DNA of 64,000 nucleotides from CAWGGS01 sp046704745 (GCA_046704745.1 JBJKRL010000040.1:15451-79450); one strand, 5' to 3'. Numbered from the stretch's first letter, positions 1-9,142 are shown. Notes: generated by a model from the sequence alone, not told the origin. Translations and numbers: made by a program.

Positions 1-216
1 ACAGTGCATGCAGGGTCTGGTGAGGTAGGCGACATCGATAAACGGAAACTGTCCTCTTTCTTTTTGCAATATCGTAATCCAGTGATGACCATGAGAAGGC
101 TGAGGTCTTGAATACCCGGGCCATTCATTGCCGCAATGCTCATCCTTACACGCCAGGAAACAATTATTGCAGTTTTCGCATTTTTCAATATCGATAATAA
201 AGGCATATTTATTCAT
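1..216 (-). CDS. Transhydroxylase-type [4Fe-4S] small subunit, pair A (partial, runs off the left edge)
   Basis: Translating the minus strand from the ATG at 214-216 gives an uninterrupted frame of 72 codons reaching base 1. It opens with a ferredoxin motif, Cys-x2-Cys-x2-Cys-x3-Cys (residues 13-23), followed by DEHCGNEWPGYS and, near the edge, the first Cys of a second cluster motif (RPCMHC). The two small subunits at 11641 and 27379 start the same way, so this is the electron-transfer subunit of the molybdenum enzyme encoded just upstream. Its ATG lies inside the 3' end of the large-subunit gene (8 bp overlap), which indicates translational coupling. The rest of the protein, including any C-terminal beta domain, lies outside the window. 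Confidence 0.88.
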   Translation of the reverse strand, partial: MNKYAFIIDIEKCENCNNCFLACKDEHCGNEWPGYSRPQPSHGHHWITILQKERGQFPFIDVAYLTRPCMHC

Positions 217-3200
217 GCTTCCCCCCGGAAAGCCATCGCTCGATTTGAACAAGGCAGGTATTTGACGCAGTTGAATGAGAATGCGAGATAATGCCTCTGC
301 TTGGAGTCAGCATATTGATGCATCCTCCTCGTTCGGTGGTGCGGTATGGAGGTCCCAGAGGATCATAAACCGCTGATCCTTCTGGGGAAAGCACCGTTCC
401 TGGAGGCAGTCGATCGGTGAGGTAGGCGGCGAGAACCACGGAACCGCGGTCATTGAACATCCGGACCAGGCTCTTATGGAGGATGCCCCTTACCGCCGCA
501 TCTGCTCGATTCATCCGGACAATCCAGTAATAATAACCGTATATCAGGACCCTATGATCGCTCACATCGTTGATAATGGAGTCTTTGCCGTCAAACATTG
601 TATGAAAGCTGTACCTTGGATGGGGAGATATCAGATTCAAGGGGTACTTTTTGTATATTTCTTCTGTATGATGTCCTTCCCACGAAGGAATATGGGCCGG
701 CAGCGGCGGCCGTTCCGGATCTTTCGGCGCAAAACGCTTGAGGCTGGATGCCTCGAATTCCAACTTTCCCGACTGTGTCTGCAACCCTTTGCGCCACTTC
801 TCTTTATAGTCTCCCGGCAAAGGCGCGAGTTCGGGAACATCCTTCTCCCTGCCTTCCGCAAACCAACGCCATGAGACCGGAGCCCGATTGGCAGTTGCCG
901 GCGCCGGTACCACAAAATATCCTTTTTTCAGAAATTTTTTCCAACTGATGCTGTCCGGAAGATCGCTTGCCTCGAAAAGCCTCCGACACCAATCCAATTC
1001 GGTCATGGCCTCTGAAAACAAATTGCCGAGCCCTAATCGTTCGGCCAGATCAAGAAAAATCCGGTAATCGGAACGCGACTCCCCCAGCGGCTCGATACAT
1101 TTATGCTGCATTGTAATGATCCTGTGATTCCACTGGATAAACTGATGATGGCTATACCCTCCCGAATTTGCGGTTTCACCTATATCCCAGCGTTCAAAGT
1201 TGGTACAGGCAGGCAGCAGAATATCGGCAAACTTGGCCTCGCCTTCAAACCAGATGGATTGGTTCACGACAAACTCAAGCCTGTCACTCCGATACGCCTT
1301 GACATAGCGGTTGGAGTCGGCCATGGTGCCGAAATGCGACCCGCCGTATTTGTAATACAACCGGACTGGAGAGTGTCCTGGAGCAGGGTAACCGAACTTA
1401 CGAAACTGACCTTCGATGGATTTGGGATCTGTGGGATAACCCTCGCATGTTTCACCTAAAATTGCCTCGGGAATACGCAAACGGGGAATAATCTGGGACA
1501 CGGGATTCATGGACGGCAATTGCGGCATGCGCTGATACATACTGACCCTGAGACCGGTATTGTCAAGATCGCCTGAAAATCCGCCCTCGGCATACCCGGG
1601 AAAATAGAAATGCGTATCCACCGGCGCCCCCTGCTGCAGACAGCCCATGTTGATCCCCGGCTTCCCCAACCCCTGCATGGCCATCAGACAGACCATGGAC
1701 CTCGCCCACTCGATCCCGGTAGCGCACCGGCAGGCACCGCCAAAGCCCACAAGACCTCCAGGAGAAAGATATGTCTTGCGCGAGCCCCATAAACGGGCCA
1801 GCGATCTGATCACCCTGGCAGGGACCGACGTCTCTTTTTCCTGCCATTCCGGAGTCTTTGCAATACCATCGGTCTCTCCCATAATGTAGGCTTTCCATTT
1901 ATCGAAACCAACCGTTCGGGAAGCCACATATTCTGCATCGTATAACCCCTCTTTGATCCAGACCCAGGCTATGGCCAGGGCCATGGCACTCCCGGTATCC
2001 GGGCGCGGAGCTATCCATTTGCCGCCCAGCAAGGCGGCTGTATGGTTGAAATAGGGATCGATATGGACCATTTTGATGCCCAGAGACTTTGCCCATTGCC
2101 GGCGCAACGTCCCTTCGAATGCCCCGTAAACCCCACTGGAGGACTCAGGATCACTGGACCAGAAGACAATCATTTCCGCTTCCTTCAGACAGTCCTCGAT
2201 GGTCCCATAGGTGTCGGAGGCTCCATTACGGATGGAATTTCCCCAATGATGCATCGCCCCCCAGTACCACCCCTCCCAGCTGTCGGGATTGTGGATCACA
2301 TGGCTTGACCCGATGGAATTCATAAAGCGCGTTTTGGCGCTGAGCCAATAGCCGATATTGCCCCAGGTATGGTGTGATCCGGAGCTGTTCATAATCGCAC
2401 CCGGCCCATGCTGACTTTTGACCCGGCGAATTTCGGAGGCAACGATGTCAAGGGCTTCGTCCCAGCTGATCCGGACATAGCCCGATTTTCCCCTGTTCCC
2501 ACAGTTGCGTTCCCCCTGCGGATCAAAATCGATGCGCTTCATGGGATACAGCAGCCGATCCTTGGAGTAGATTATTGATCTGAGCCCGAAGACATAGGGG
2601 CTGACCGTGCCTTTTCGTGGTGGAGTGAACGTCCGGCCCCGGGCCTGAATAGTCCAGGAGTTCCCATCCCCTTCATCAAACTCGATGGGGGTGATCCGCA
2701 GGATGCGACCGTCTTTAACATAAACAAAGACCGGACCGCCATTGGTATTGTTGACGTAGCGGGTAACACCATTGCCCATCTGCGTTCCGAACTCAGGGGG
2801 CCGTATGGGGGCGAACAACATGTTGACGGTCTGCATGAACCAGATCACCAGCGCGTCTTCCCCTCGGACCTCGACACGAAAATTCTTCATGGCATTGAGC
2901 TGCCCCAGAAAATTGCGAGGCTGGCGCATCAGTTTGAGCGCTGTTTGGCCGTCACTGAAAACAATCCTGACATCAGCCTCCCCATTTTTGGGCGTAACGG
3001 CCGTGACCCTGCCGTTGTTAAACCTTATTCCGCATGCAATGCCGTCCGCCCGTACCTCGATGACAGCTACGAGGTTCTTCTCCTGCAAACGCCTGGTGAA
3101 GCTCTGGTGCACGCGGCCTCTCAACCGCAAGAGTGCCGGGAGAATCCTAAAGAGTGCAGGCAATAGCAACTTGTTGGAAAAATGATGCTTCTTATAAAGC

Positions 3201-3220
3201 ATATTGAGTATACCCTGCAT
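209..3220 (-). CDS. Molybdopterin transhydroxylase-family large subunit with N-terminal SCP2-like domain (pair A)
   Basis: This 1003-residue protein has two parts. Residues ~145-1003 form a DMSO-reductase-superfamily large subunit of the pyrogallol-phloroglucinol transhydroxylase / resorcinol hydroxylase (RhL) group, with the marker NPDSWEGWYWGA (Asp313-Ser314). In the characterised enzyme the equivalent Ser binds Mo and the Asp lies in the active site. Residues ~40-135 resemble an SCP2 sterol-carrier domain (hydrophobic strands, 'GEADVRIVFSDG', then a low-Gly 'MKNFRVEVRGED' segment). Pairs B and C lack this extension, and usual large subunits are ~840-880 residues. No Tat or Sec signal is seen, so it should be cytoplasmic. 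The start at 3220 follows AGGAGAG with 5 nt spacing. The substrate is unknown; an aromatic polyol is inferred from the family and neighbours. Confidence 0.88.
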   Translation of the reverse strand: MQGILNMLYKKHHFSNKLLLPALFRILPALLRLRGRVHQSFTRRLQEKNLVAVIEVRADGIACGIRFNNGRVTAVTPKNGEADVRIVFSDGQTALKLMRQPRNFLGQLNAMKNFRVEVRGEDALVIWFMQTVNMLFAPIRPPEFGTQMGNGVTRYVNNTNGGPVFVYVKDGRILRITPIEFDEGDGNSWTIQARGRTFTPPRKGTVSPYVFGLRSIIYSKDRLLYPMKRIDFDPQGERNCGNRGKSGYVRISWDEALDIVASEIRRVKSQHGPGAIMNSSGSHHTWGNIGYWLSAKTRFMNSIGSSHVIHNPDSWEGWYWGAMHHWGNSIRNGASDTYGTIEDCLKEAEMIVFWSSDPESSSGVYGAFEGTLRRQWAKSLGIKMVHIDPYFNHTAALLGGKWIAPRPDTGSAMALAIAWVWIKEGLYDAEYVASRTVGFDKWKAYIMGETDGIAKTPEWQEKETSVPARVIRSLARLWGSRKTYLSPGGLVGFGGACRCATGIEWARSMVCLMAMQGLGKPGINMGCLQQGAPVDTHFYFPGYAEGGFSGDLDNTGLRVSMYQRMPQLPSMNPVSQIIPRLRIPEAILGETCEGYPTDPKSIEGQFRKFGYPAPGHSPVRLYYKYGGSHFGTMADSNRYVKAYRSDRLEFVVNQSIWFEGEAKFADILLPACTNFERWDIGETANSGGYSHHQFIQWNHRIITMQHKCIEPLGESRSDYRIFLDLAERLGLGNLFSEAMTELDWCRRLFEASDLPDSISWKKFLKKGYFVVPAPATANRAPVSWRWFAEGREKDVPELAPLPGDYKEKWRKGLQTQSGKLEFEASSLKRFAPKDPERPPLPAHIPSWEGHHTEEIYKKYPLNLISPHPRYSFHTMFDGKDSIINDVSDHRVLIYGYYYWIVRMNRADAAVRGILHKSLVRMFNDRGSVVLAAYLTDRLPPGTVLSPEGSAVYDPLGPPYRTTERGGCINMLTPSRGIISHSHSTASNTCLVQIERWLSGGKHE

Positions 3221-3288
3221 TTTTCTCTCCTGCCTGAATATATTTTCTCTAACCTGTTCGGAAGCACGGTCGTGACTATCTATGCTTC

Positions 3289-3303
3289 ACAGTGCAAGTG
3301 CCA
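3289..3303 (-). promoter_or_regulatory. Candidate sigma-54 promoter for pair A
   Basis: On the minus strand the sequence reads TGGCAC-N5-CTGTG. The -24 element is perfect; the -12 element matches TTGCW weakly (CTGTG, lacking the C of GC). It lies about 70 bp ahead of the pair A start codon and next to a divergent sigma-54 activator gene. The weak -12 box keeps confidence moderate. Confidence 0.45.
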
Positions 3304-3358
3304 TTCCTGTTTTTTTATCCAACTTTTCAGAGTGTTACAAAATAGGCTGCATTTTTTC

Positions 3359-3392
3359 ACCAAATATGGTAGTATTTTTCACCAAATATGGT
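3359..3392. promoter_or_regulatory. Twin palindromic sites ACCAAATATGGT (putative activator-binding enhancer)
   Basis: Two identical 12-bp sites lie at 3359-3370 and 3381-3392, each with ACCA/TGGT arms, inside a longer tandem match (TTTTTCACCAAATATGGTA at 3353-3371 and 3375-3393). Centre spacing is 22 bp, about two helical turns. Relative to the candidate sigma-54 start they fall at roughly -88 and -110, the usual location for enhancer-binding-protein sites. They also lie 45-75 bp before the activator's own ATG, which allows autoregulation. Confidence 0.6.
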
Positions 3393-3435
3393 AACAACCA
3401 CTTAAAAATCCCATCGGTGGTTAAAAGAGGAAGCC

Positions 3436-4983
3436 ATGAATGACAACCTGTTTTTTAAGAAGGCCACACTGCAGATTTGCAGCAGCCTGGATGTGGAAGT
3501 CTCTCTGTGGCGTTCCTTCCAATTCATCCGCGACGTGCTTCCGGCGGATGCCATCTACCTCAATATCTATGAGCCAAGCATCAGCGGCATCCGCTACATC
3601 GCCATGGCGGACGAACAAGACGGACGAAAGATAGAGAAATCGATCAAACTTCCTGCAGACATTATTCACTTAATTGAAGGCGGCAGGAGGCTGAAGGATT
3701 ACCTTGTTCTCAACAATCCGGAAAACGATCCCATCGGCCGCATCATCGTTCCGGAATTGGGCCTGGGTGAATGCAGTTTCATCGCCCTGCGTTTGATTAT
3801 CGAAGGACAGCGCCTGGGCGTTATCGATTTATTTGCCAAAGGACGCAACCGCTTCTCTGAGCAGGACGCCATGCTCCTGGCCCAACTCCGCGAGCCCTTC
3901 TCCATCGCCATGGCCAATGCCCTCAAACACCAGGAATTGACCGACCTCAAAGAAAAGCTGCTATCCGATAATCGCTATCTGAACAGCGAACTTCTGTCCC
4001 AATCCGGTGACAAGGTCATTGGTGCGGAAGGCGGCCTGCAGGAGGTAATGGGCAAGGTAGAACGGATCGCGCACCTGAAAAACACGGTTCTGCTGCTGGG
4101 TGAAACCGGCTCCGGCAAGGAAGTGATCGCCAATGCCATCCATCGTCTTTCCCCCCGCCGCAACGAAGCCTTTATCAAGGTAAATTGCGGTGCCATACCT
4201 GAAAATCTGATAGACAGTGAACTCTTCGGCCATGAGAAAGGGGCTTTCACCGGGGCGGTAAAACAAAGCCGCGGCCGATTCGAGCGAGCCCATAGAGGGA
4301 CAATTTTCCTTGACGAGATCGGTGAACTTCCCCCCTGGGCCCAGGTCAGACTCTTGCGGGTGCTGCAGACTCAGGAAATAGAGAGGGTTGGCGGATCGCC
4401 GCCCATCAAACTGGATATCCGGGTCATTGCCGCGACCCATCGCAACCTGCAGAAAATGGTTGACGAAGGCCGTTTTCGAGAAGATCTGTGGTTTAGAATC
4501 AATATGTTCCCCATAACCATCCCGCCTTTGAGGGAACGCCCTGCCGATATCGGCCCGCTGACCACCTACCTCATTCGCAAGAAATCAAAACTGCTCGGTA
4601 TCCATCCCGTGCCGCAGGTAGCTCCTGAAGCCCTTGCGGAACTGAGACAACACAGCTGGCCGGGAAATGTACGCGAGCTGGAAAATGTCATTGAAAGCTC
4701 TCTGATACAGCACCGACACGGTCCTCTCTACTTTCAGCGCCCCACTGAGCTTATGCCCCGCCCGCAGGCGCCCCTTCCACTCCAGGTTACGTCGGAATTT
4801 CCTCCGTTAAACGAGATCATGTGCAAGCATATAGAAACCGCCGTCACTCTATGCCACGGCAGGATCAACGGTAAAGACGGGGCAGCCGCACTCCTCGACA
4901 TCCATCCGAATACCCTGCGCAATCGAATGAAGAAACTGGGAATATCTTTCGGGCACAAGAATTCTCCGGTCTCCTCCGACTGA
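3436..4983 (+). CDS. Sigma-54-dependent transcriptional activator (GAF-AAA+-Fis HTH)
   Basis: This 515-residue enhancer-binding protein has an N-terminal GAF-like sensor (~10-165), a short coiled linker (~165-190), an AAA+ core (~195-420) with Walker A GETGSGKE (222-229), the sigma-54 contact loop GAFTGA (269-274) and FLDEIGEL (Walker B), and a C-terminal Fis-type helix-turn-helix (~470-510). The lack of a receiver domain suggests direct sensing of a small molecule, as in FhlA/NifA/XylR-type activators. It is divergent from transhydroxylase pair A, so that operon is the likely target. The ATG follows AAGAGGAA. The inducer cannot be told from sequence; a phenolic is inferred. Confidence 0.92.
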   Translation: MNDNLFFKKATLQICSSLDVEVSLWRSFQFIRDVLPADAIYLNIYEPSISGIRYIAMADEQDGRKIEKSIKLPADIIHLIEGGRRLKDYLVLNNPENDPIGRIIVPELGLGECSFIALRLIIEGQRLGVIDLFAKGRNRFSEQDAMLLAQLREPFSIAMANALKHQELTDLKEKLLSDNRYLNSELLSQSGDKVIGAEGGLQEVMGKVERIAHLKNTVLLLGETGSGKEVIANAIHRLSPRRNEAFIKVNCGAIPENLIDSELFGHEKGAFTGAVKQSRGRFERAHRGTIFLDEIGELPPWAQVRLLRVLQTQEIERVGGSPPIKLDIRVIAATHRNLQKMVDEGRFREDLWFRINMFPITIPPLRERPADIGPLTTYLIRKKSKLLGIHPVPQVAPEALAELRQHSWPGNVRELENVIESSLIQHRHGPLYFQRPTELMPRPQAPLPLQVTSEFPPLNEIMCKHIETAVTLCHGRINGKDGAAALLDIHPNTLRNRMKKLGISFGHKNSPVSSD

Positions 4984-5045
4984 CACGATCCCCACCATGG
5001 TTGTGGCCGCAAAGCATTACCGGCTCGAAACCTGACAAAAAAAAT

Positions 5046-5071
5046 GAACCCTTGTCACAAAACAAGGGTTC
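5046..5071 (-). terminator. Rho-independent terminator of the thiolase operon
   Basis: Perfect 10-bp stem GAACCCTTGT / ACAAGGGTTC with a 6-nt loop. On the minus strand it is followed by A and eight T residues. It lies 80 bp after the thiolase stop and may also stop the convergent activator transcript. Confidence 0.85.
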
Positions 5072-5152
5072 GGAAAGGTAATGAGTATTCCAGAACTATT
5101 TGGCAAGCCTCAGTGGGAAGACAACTCGTCGCCGCCCTCCCCTGCAGGCGTT

Positions 5153-6334
5153 TTAAACAGTCAGGATGGTGGTTCCGCTGTTGCCCATCAATCCGTAGGT
5201 CTGAGCCATGGCGACCTTGGCGCCTTTCACCTGCCGCTCACCGCACCGTCCCCGAAGCTGGTTGGCGCATTCGATGACCTGCCAGAGGGCCTGGGCCGAG
5301 AGCGCCTCTCCGTGTGAGGAAAAGCCGCCGCTTGGATTGACGGGCAGCTTGCCTCCGATTTTGGTCATACCGTCCCGCAGCATTTTGTCGGCTTCTCCCT
5401 CTTTACAGAATCCACAGGTTTCCAGATAGACCAGGTAATGCCACGAGCTGTTGTCCGGTAGTTCCAGGACATCGATGTCCTCGGGTCCGAGACCTGATTT
5501 CTCATAGGCCTGACGGGAGGCTGAGTAGCTTTCGCTCAACATGGGTGCTTCGGCCACGGCCGGACACGAAAGAGCGGAAATGCGGATGGTCGGGTCGCCG
5601 TAAATGGCGCTGCCCATAGTGGTGGCGTTAATTTTCACCGGCTTATCAGCCTTATCGATCAATTCCTTGTCGGCAGTAATAATGACAGCTGCAGCACCGG
5701 TGCTCACCGGGCAGATCTCGTACAATCTCAGTGGATCACAGACATAGACAGAGTTCAGGACCTCTTCCATCGTGTAGGGCTTTTTGAACCTGGCATGCGG
5801 ATTTTTTGCACCGTATTCACTCATCAACACCTTAACCAGGGCCAGGTCTTCTTCAGTGGTATTGTATTTTGCCATCCTTTTCCTGCATTCAAGCGCCCAG
5901 TAAATCGGGTTGGGCATCCCACCCATTTTCCACCTGATCACATCCCGGTCCTGAACTGCGTTATCCGATTTGGCAGTCAGGAACCCCTTGGGTGAGACAT
6001 CGGCGCCAAAGGCCAGTGCTGTATCAGTCTCGCCTGCGGCGACACTGTTGTAGGCCATCCTGATTGCGGCCGATCCCGTGGCACAGGCATTGTAAACATT
6101 GACCACCGGCACGCCGGTTTCACCAAAAATGGATTCCAGATATTGTCCGGAAAGATGTCCGGCGTTGCCGCCGTATATAAAGATGCCGGCCATGATTGCC
6201 TGAATCTTTTTCCATTCAATATCTGCATCCTTCAACGCGCCGTCGACGGCCACGGCTGCAAAATCCGCAAAGACCTGCTCAGAAAATCCGCCCCAGGGGT
6301 GTATCCCGGTTCCGATAATATATACATCTCTCAT
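5153..6334 (-). CDS. Thiolase-family enzyme (BbsB-like)
   Basis: This 393-residue thiolase is of the SCPx/BbsB type. The nucleophilic Cys lies in YNACATGSAA (Cys84). The second half lacks the classical GHP and C-terminal CxG motifs: it reads SSHGEAL and TYGLMGNSG instead, as in thiolases that work with an OB-fold partner. The start at 6334 is chosen for AAGGA with 8 nt spacing; an upstream TTG is less likely. It is the last gene of a minus-strand operon, directly after its OB-fold partner at 6370. By analogy with BbsAB (benzoylsuccinyl-CoA thiolase) it probably cleaves a beta-ketoacyl-CoA with CoA at the end of the pathway. The exact substrate is unknown. Confidence 0.85.
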   Translation of the reverse strand: MRDVYIIGTGIHPWGGFSEQVFADFAAVAVDGALKDADIEWKKIQAIMAGIFIYGGNAGHLSGQYLESIFGETGVPVVNVYNACATGSAAIRMAYNSVAAGETDTALAFGADVSPKGFLTAKSDNAVQDRDVIRWKMGGMPNPIYWALECRKRMAKYNTTEEDLALVKVLMSEYGAKNPHARFKKPYTMEEVLNSVYVCDPLRLYEICPVSTGAAAVIITADKELIDKADKPVKINATTMGSAIYGDPTIRISALSCPAVAEAPMLSESYSASRQAYEKSGLGPEDIDVLELPDNSSWHYLVYLETCGFCKEGEADKMLRDGMTKIGGKLPVNPSGGFSSHGEALSAQALWQVIECANQLRGRCGERQVKGAKVAMAQTYGLMGNSGTTILTV

Positions 6335-6369
6335 TGTCGTATTCCTTGTTATGATTTTCGTCAAAACGG

Positions 6370-6804
6370 TTATTTCACAGCCCGAAACGCCCAGGTCACC
6401 ACCTGCTGTTTTTCCTCGTTTACAAACATCGTAAGCGTGGTAGTTTCCATCTCCATGCCCAGCTTCAAGGATTTCAGATCAGTGTCGGTTATGATACCGG
6501 CAACCTGGATCTTTTCGTTTTCAAACTCAACCAGGCCGATGCCGTATGGCGTGATCTTCTGCTCGGTTTTAAACGGCGGGGGGCAGGGATAATATTGGAC
6601 GGTATAACTTGCCAACTTCCCTTTCTTTGGGAGCAAAACATCCTCAACACCCTGTCTTGAACAGCCGGGACGATGCTGGTAATGCTCCTTCGGAAAGAAG
6701 TAGGTCCCGCAGGAATTACACTTGGCGCTCATCAGTCTGACTTCGCCGGTGGACCAGTCCACTAGATTCGGTATGCGAGCTACCTTATTTGCCATGTTTT
6801 CCAT
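6370..6804 (-). CDS. Zn-ribbon/OB-fold (DUF35) acyl-CoA-associated protein (BbsA-like)
   Basis: This 144-residue protein has an N-terminal zinc-ribbon-like segment (CNSCGTYFFP and a further Cys in PGCSRQG, ~residues 28-50) and a C-terminal OB fold. That is the DUF35 architecture found as an obligate partner of non-canonical thiolases. It is encoded 35 bp upstream of the thiolase start, and both starts share the same leader AAGGAATACGA. It probably closes or stabilises the thiolase active site. Only three of the usual four Cys ligands are obvious. Confidence 0.85.
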   Translation of the reverse strand: MENMANKVARIPNLVDWSTGEVRLMSAKCNSCGTYFFPKEHYQHRPGCSRQGVEDVLLPKKGKLASYTVQYYPCPPPFKTEQKITPYGIGLVEFENEKIQVAGIITDTDLKSLKLGMEMETTTLTMFVNEEKQQVVTWAFRAVK

Positions 6805-6842
6805 TCTCGTATTCCTTAAGTTGATATCTTGATAAAACGAAT

Positions 6843-7610
6843 TTAACGGCCGACAAACTTCGGCGCCCTCTTCTCAAGAAAAGCATTGACCCCTTCCACC
6901 TTGTCCTCCAGACTCAGTGAAAGACTGTACAGTTCGTATTCGTACTTCAGACCGCTTTCCAGATTGGTCTGCATGCCGCGGTTGACAGCGGTTTTGGCAA
7001 GTCTCAGGGCGGCAGCACTTTTGACGGCAATCTTCTTTGCCATTTCCTTGGCGGTGGGCAACAGGTCATCCACCGGTACCACACGATTGACCAGGCCGAT
7101 ACGGTCCGCTTCTGCTGCAGGAATAATGTCCCCGGTGAAAATCAGCTCTTTGGCCCGGCATACACCAATAAGACGCTGCAGACGCTGGGTACCGCCGCCA
7201 CCTGGAATAATTCCGATGTTGATCTCGGTCTGACCGAACTTCGCCTTTTCCGAGGCAATGATGATGTCACACCCCATGGCAATTTCGCAACCGCCTCCCA
7301 GGCAAAACCCATTGACCGCAGCGATAACCGGCTTCTCCAGCTTTTCCACCATTTCCCCCAGCCGCTGGATATTGTGGGCGGCAAAGGGGGTTGTTTTATT
7401 AAATTCCTTGATGTCGCTGCCGGCGACGAAGGCCTTGCCGGTCCCGGTAAGGATCAGCACCTTGATACCGTCGTCGGCCGCAACATCGTCAATGGCCGTG
7501 CGGAATTCGGCCCTCGTCTGGTTATTCAAGGCGTTCATCGCCTCAGGACGATTGAAGGTAATAACGGCTATGTTCTCTTCTTTTTCCAGAATAATGTTTT
7601 CGTAAGTCAT
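6843..7610 (-). CDS. Enoyl-CoA hydratase/isomerase (crotonase) family
   Basis: This 255-residue crotonase hydrates a 2-enoyl-CoA to a 3-hydroxyacyl-CoA. It shows the oxyanion-hole segment NGFCLGGGCEIAMGCD, and both positions of the catalytic glutamates are kept: QTEINIGIIPGGGG and, further on, AKELIFTGD. An ATG at 7610 preceded by AGGGG is preferred over a 20-codon upstream extension rich in Lys. It stands between the acyl-CoA synthetase genes and the thiolase pair, giving the activation, hydration and thiolysis steps of a beta-oxidation-like route. Confidence 0.9.
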   Translation of the reverse strand: MTYENIILEKEENIAVITFNRPEAMNALNNQTRAEFRTAIDDVAADDGIKVLILTGTGKAFVAGSDIKEFNKTTPFAAHNIQRLGEMVEKLEKPVIAAVNGFCLGGGCEIAMGCDIIIASEKAKFGQTEINIGIIPGGGGTQRLQRLIGVCRAKELIFTGDIIPAAEADRIGLVNRVVPVDDLLPTAKEMAKKIAVKSAAALRLAKTAVNRGMQTNLESGLKYEYELYSLSLSLEDKVEGVNAFLEKRAPKFVGR

Positions 7611-7708
7611 ATAATTCCCCTTTAGTACCTTACAGATTGATTTCTTGTTTTTTTTTTTGCAAAAAGTCAATCTGCCTCAAGGTTCTTATTCAGCTCTTTC
7701 CAGCCGGG

Positions 7709-9091
7709 TTAGGCAGATAATTTTTGTCGGCGCGCACCGTACTCACACAACTTGCTCAAAGCCTTCACCCCGGAGATCAAGGAGGGAAACACCGGCAGGT
7801 CTTTTCCCAGTTCGTCCATGATTACGTGCTTATACTTGTTGTATCCGACGATCATGCAGACAACCACGGGCTTGCCGACCTCTTTTACAATTTTCTGTAT
7901 TATTTTTTTCTGGACGGCTTCCTGGGTATATTCGAAACCGGCGAGGATCAACACTGCAGCATCGATGTTCGGGTCTCTGAAGGCATCGGGAAACGTGGTC
8001 TCCAGGGTTTTGGTAAAACCGATTTTGGTTACGGAAAAATACAAATCGACCGGATTTGAAACCGGCGTGTCGAACATATCTTTAAGTTTTTCCGTGGTTT
8101 CTTTGCTAAGCTTCGGGAGTTCCAGACCATGACTCGCACATAGATCTGAGACCACCACGCCGACGCTTCCGGCCAGGGTTATCACGGCAATCCGATTACC
8201 TTTGGGAAGCGGCTGGGTGGAAAAGACCTTTGCGAAATCCTTTAACTCCGTAAAGTCATCAGCCATTATCATCCCGGTCTGCTTGATTGCCGCCTCGACA
8301 ATCTTGGAGTTGCTGGCAATGCTCCCGGTATGGCTCATGGCTGCCCTGGCACCCGCTTCCGTACGCCCGCCGCTTAAGAAGATGACCGGTTTTTTGGCAG
8401 CAACCTTTTTGGCAATCCTGGTCAGGTTTCTGCCATCACTTACGGTTTCCAGATACATGGAAACAACATCAACATCGTCCTCACCGCCAAAGTAATCCAA
8501 AAGATCATTTTCGTTAACGTCGCATTTATTGCCGATTGAACACACCTTGTTGACATTCAGACTCACATTTTCCACAATATCTGCGGCCATTCCGGCAGCC
8601 AGGAGACCGGATTGACCGATGAGCACCACGTTACCTTTCGGTACCTTTTTGGTCATCGGATAAATGGAGGTGACAATGTTACGGGAAACGATACCCGAAC
8701 AGTTAGGCCCCATTACTCTGATATTGTTTTTCTTTGCGATATCGACAATCTGTTGTTGGAAGACCTTGCCATCACCACCCATTTCGGCAAATCCTGCGGA
8801 CTCGATGATTACTGCTTTCACGCCTTTTTTGGCGCATTCTTCTACCGTTGCCACGGTCAGTTTCGGAGTCGGCAAAACTGTAATTACCAGGTCAACATCG
8901 CCCGGAATTGCCGATACGGAGGGGTACACCTTGTACCCTAGTATCTCATCCGCTTTTGGATTTACCGGGTACACCTGACCGCTAAAATCGCTGTTCGCAA
9001 TATTTTTTATTATGACATAGCCGAGCTTCCCCGGAGTTCCGCTGGCCCCGACAACCGCAACAGATTTAGGTTTAAAAAAAAGATCCATCAT
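7709..9091 (-). CDS. ADP-forming acyl-CoA synthetase, alpha-type subunit
   Basis: The 460 residues match the alpha subunit of NDP-forming acetyl/acyl-CoA synthetases: an N-terminal CoA-binding Rossmann domain (VVGASGTPGKLGY), ligase-CoA domains, and RAAMSHTGS, whose His is the phosphorylated residue in the family. It converts acyl-CoA + ADP + Pi to acid + ATP + CoA, or the reverse. The beta-type subunit is encoded just upstream on the same strand. In an anaerobe this could conserve ATP from the CoA thioesters made by the operon or activate the ring-opened acid. Two Met codons (9091, 9088) are possible starts. Confidence 0.88.
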   Translation of the reverse strand: MMDLFFKPKSVAVVGASGTPGKLGYVIIKNIANSDFSGQVYPVNPKADEILGYKVYPSVSAIPGDVDLVITVLPTPKLTVATVEECAKKGVKAVIIESAGFAEMGGDGKVFQQQIVDIAKKNNIRVMGPNCSGIVSRNIVTSIYPMTKKVPKGNVVLIGQSGLLAAGMAADIVENVSLNVNKVCSIGNKCDVNENDLLDYFGGEDDVDVVSMYLETVSDGRNLTRIAKKVAAKKPVIFLSGGRTEAGARAAMSHTGSIASNSKIVEAAIKQTGMIMADDFTELKDFAKVFSTQPLPKGNRIAVITLAGSVGVVVSDLCASHGLELPKLSKETTEKLKDMFDTPVSNPVDLYFSVTKIGFTKTLETTFPDAFRDPNIDAAVLILAGFEYTQEAVQKKIIQKIVKEVGKPVVVCMIVGYNKYKHVIMDELGKDLPVFPSLISGVKALSKLCEYGARRQKLSA

Positions 9092-9142
9092 AATGACACC
9101 GTCCTTTTGATCGCTGTGTTGACGCTATGGTTGAGGCCCCTC

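Noticed and set aside
3353..3393. Possible CRISPR-like direct repeats
   Set aside because: Only two units with a 3-bp gap and palindromic cores; far better explained as regulator-binding sites. No CRISPR array or cas gene was found.
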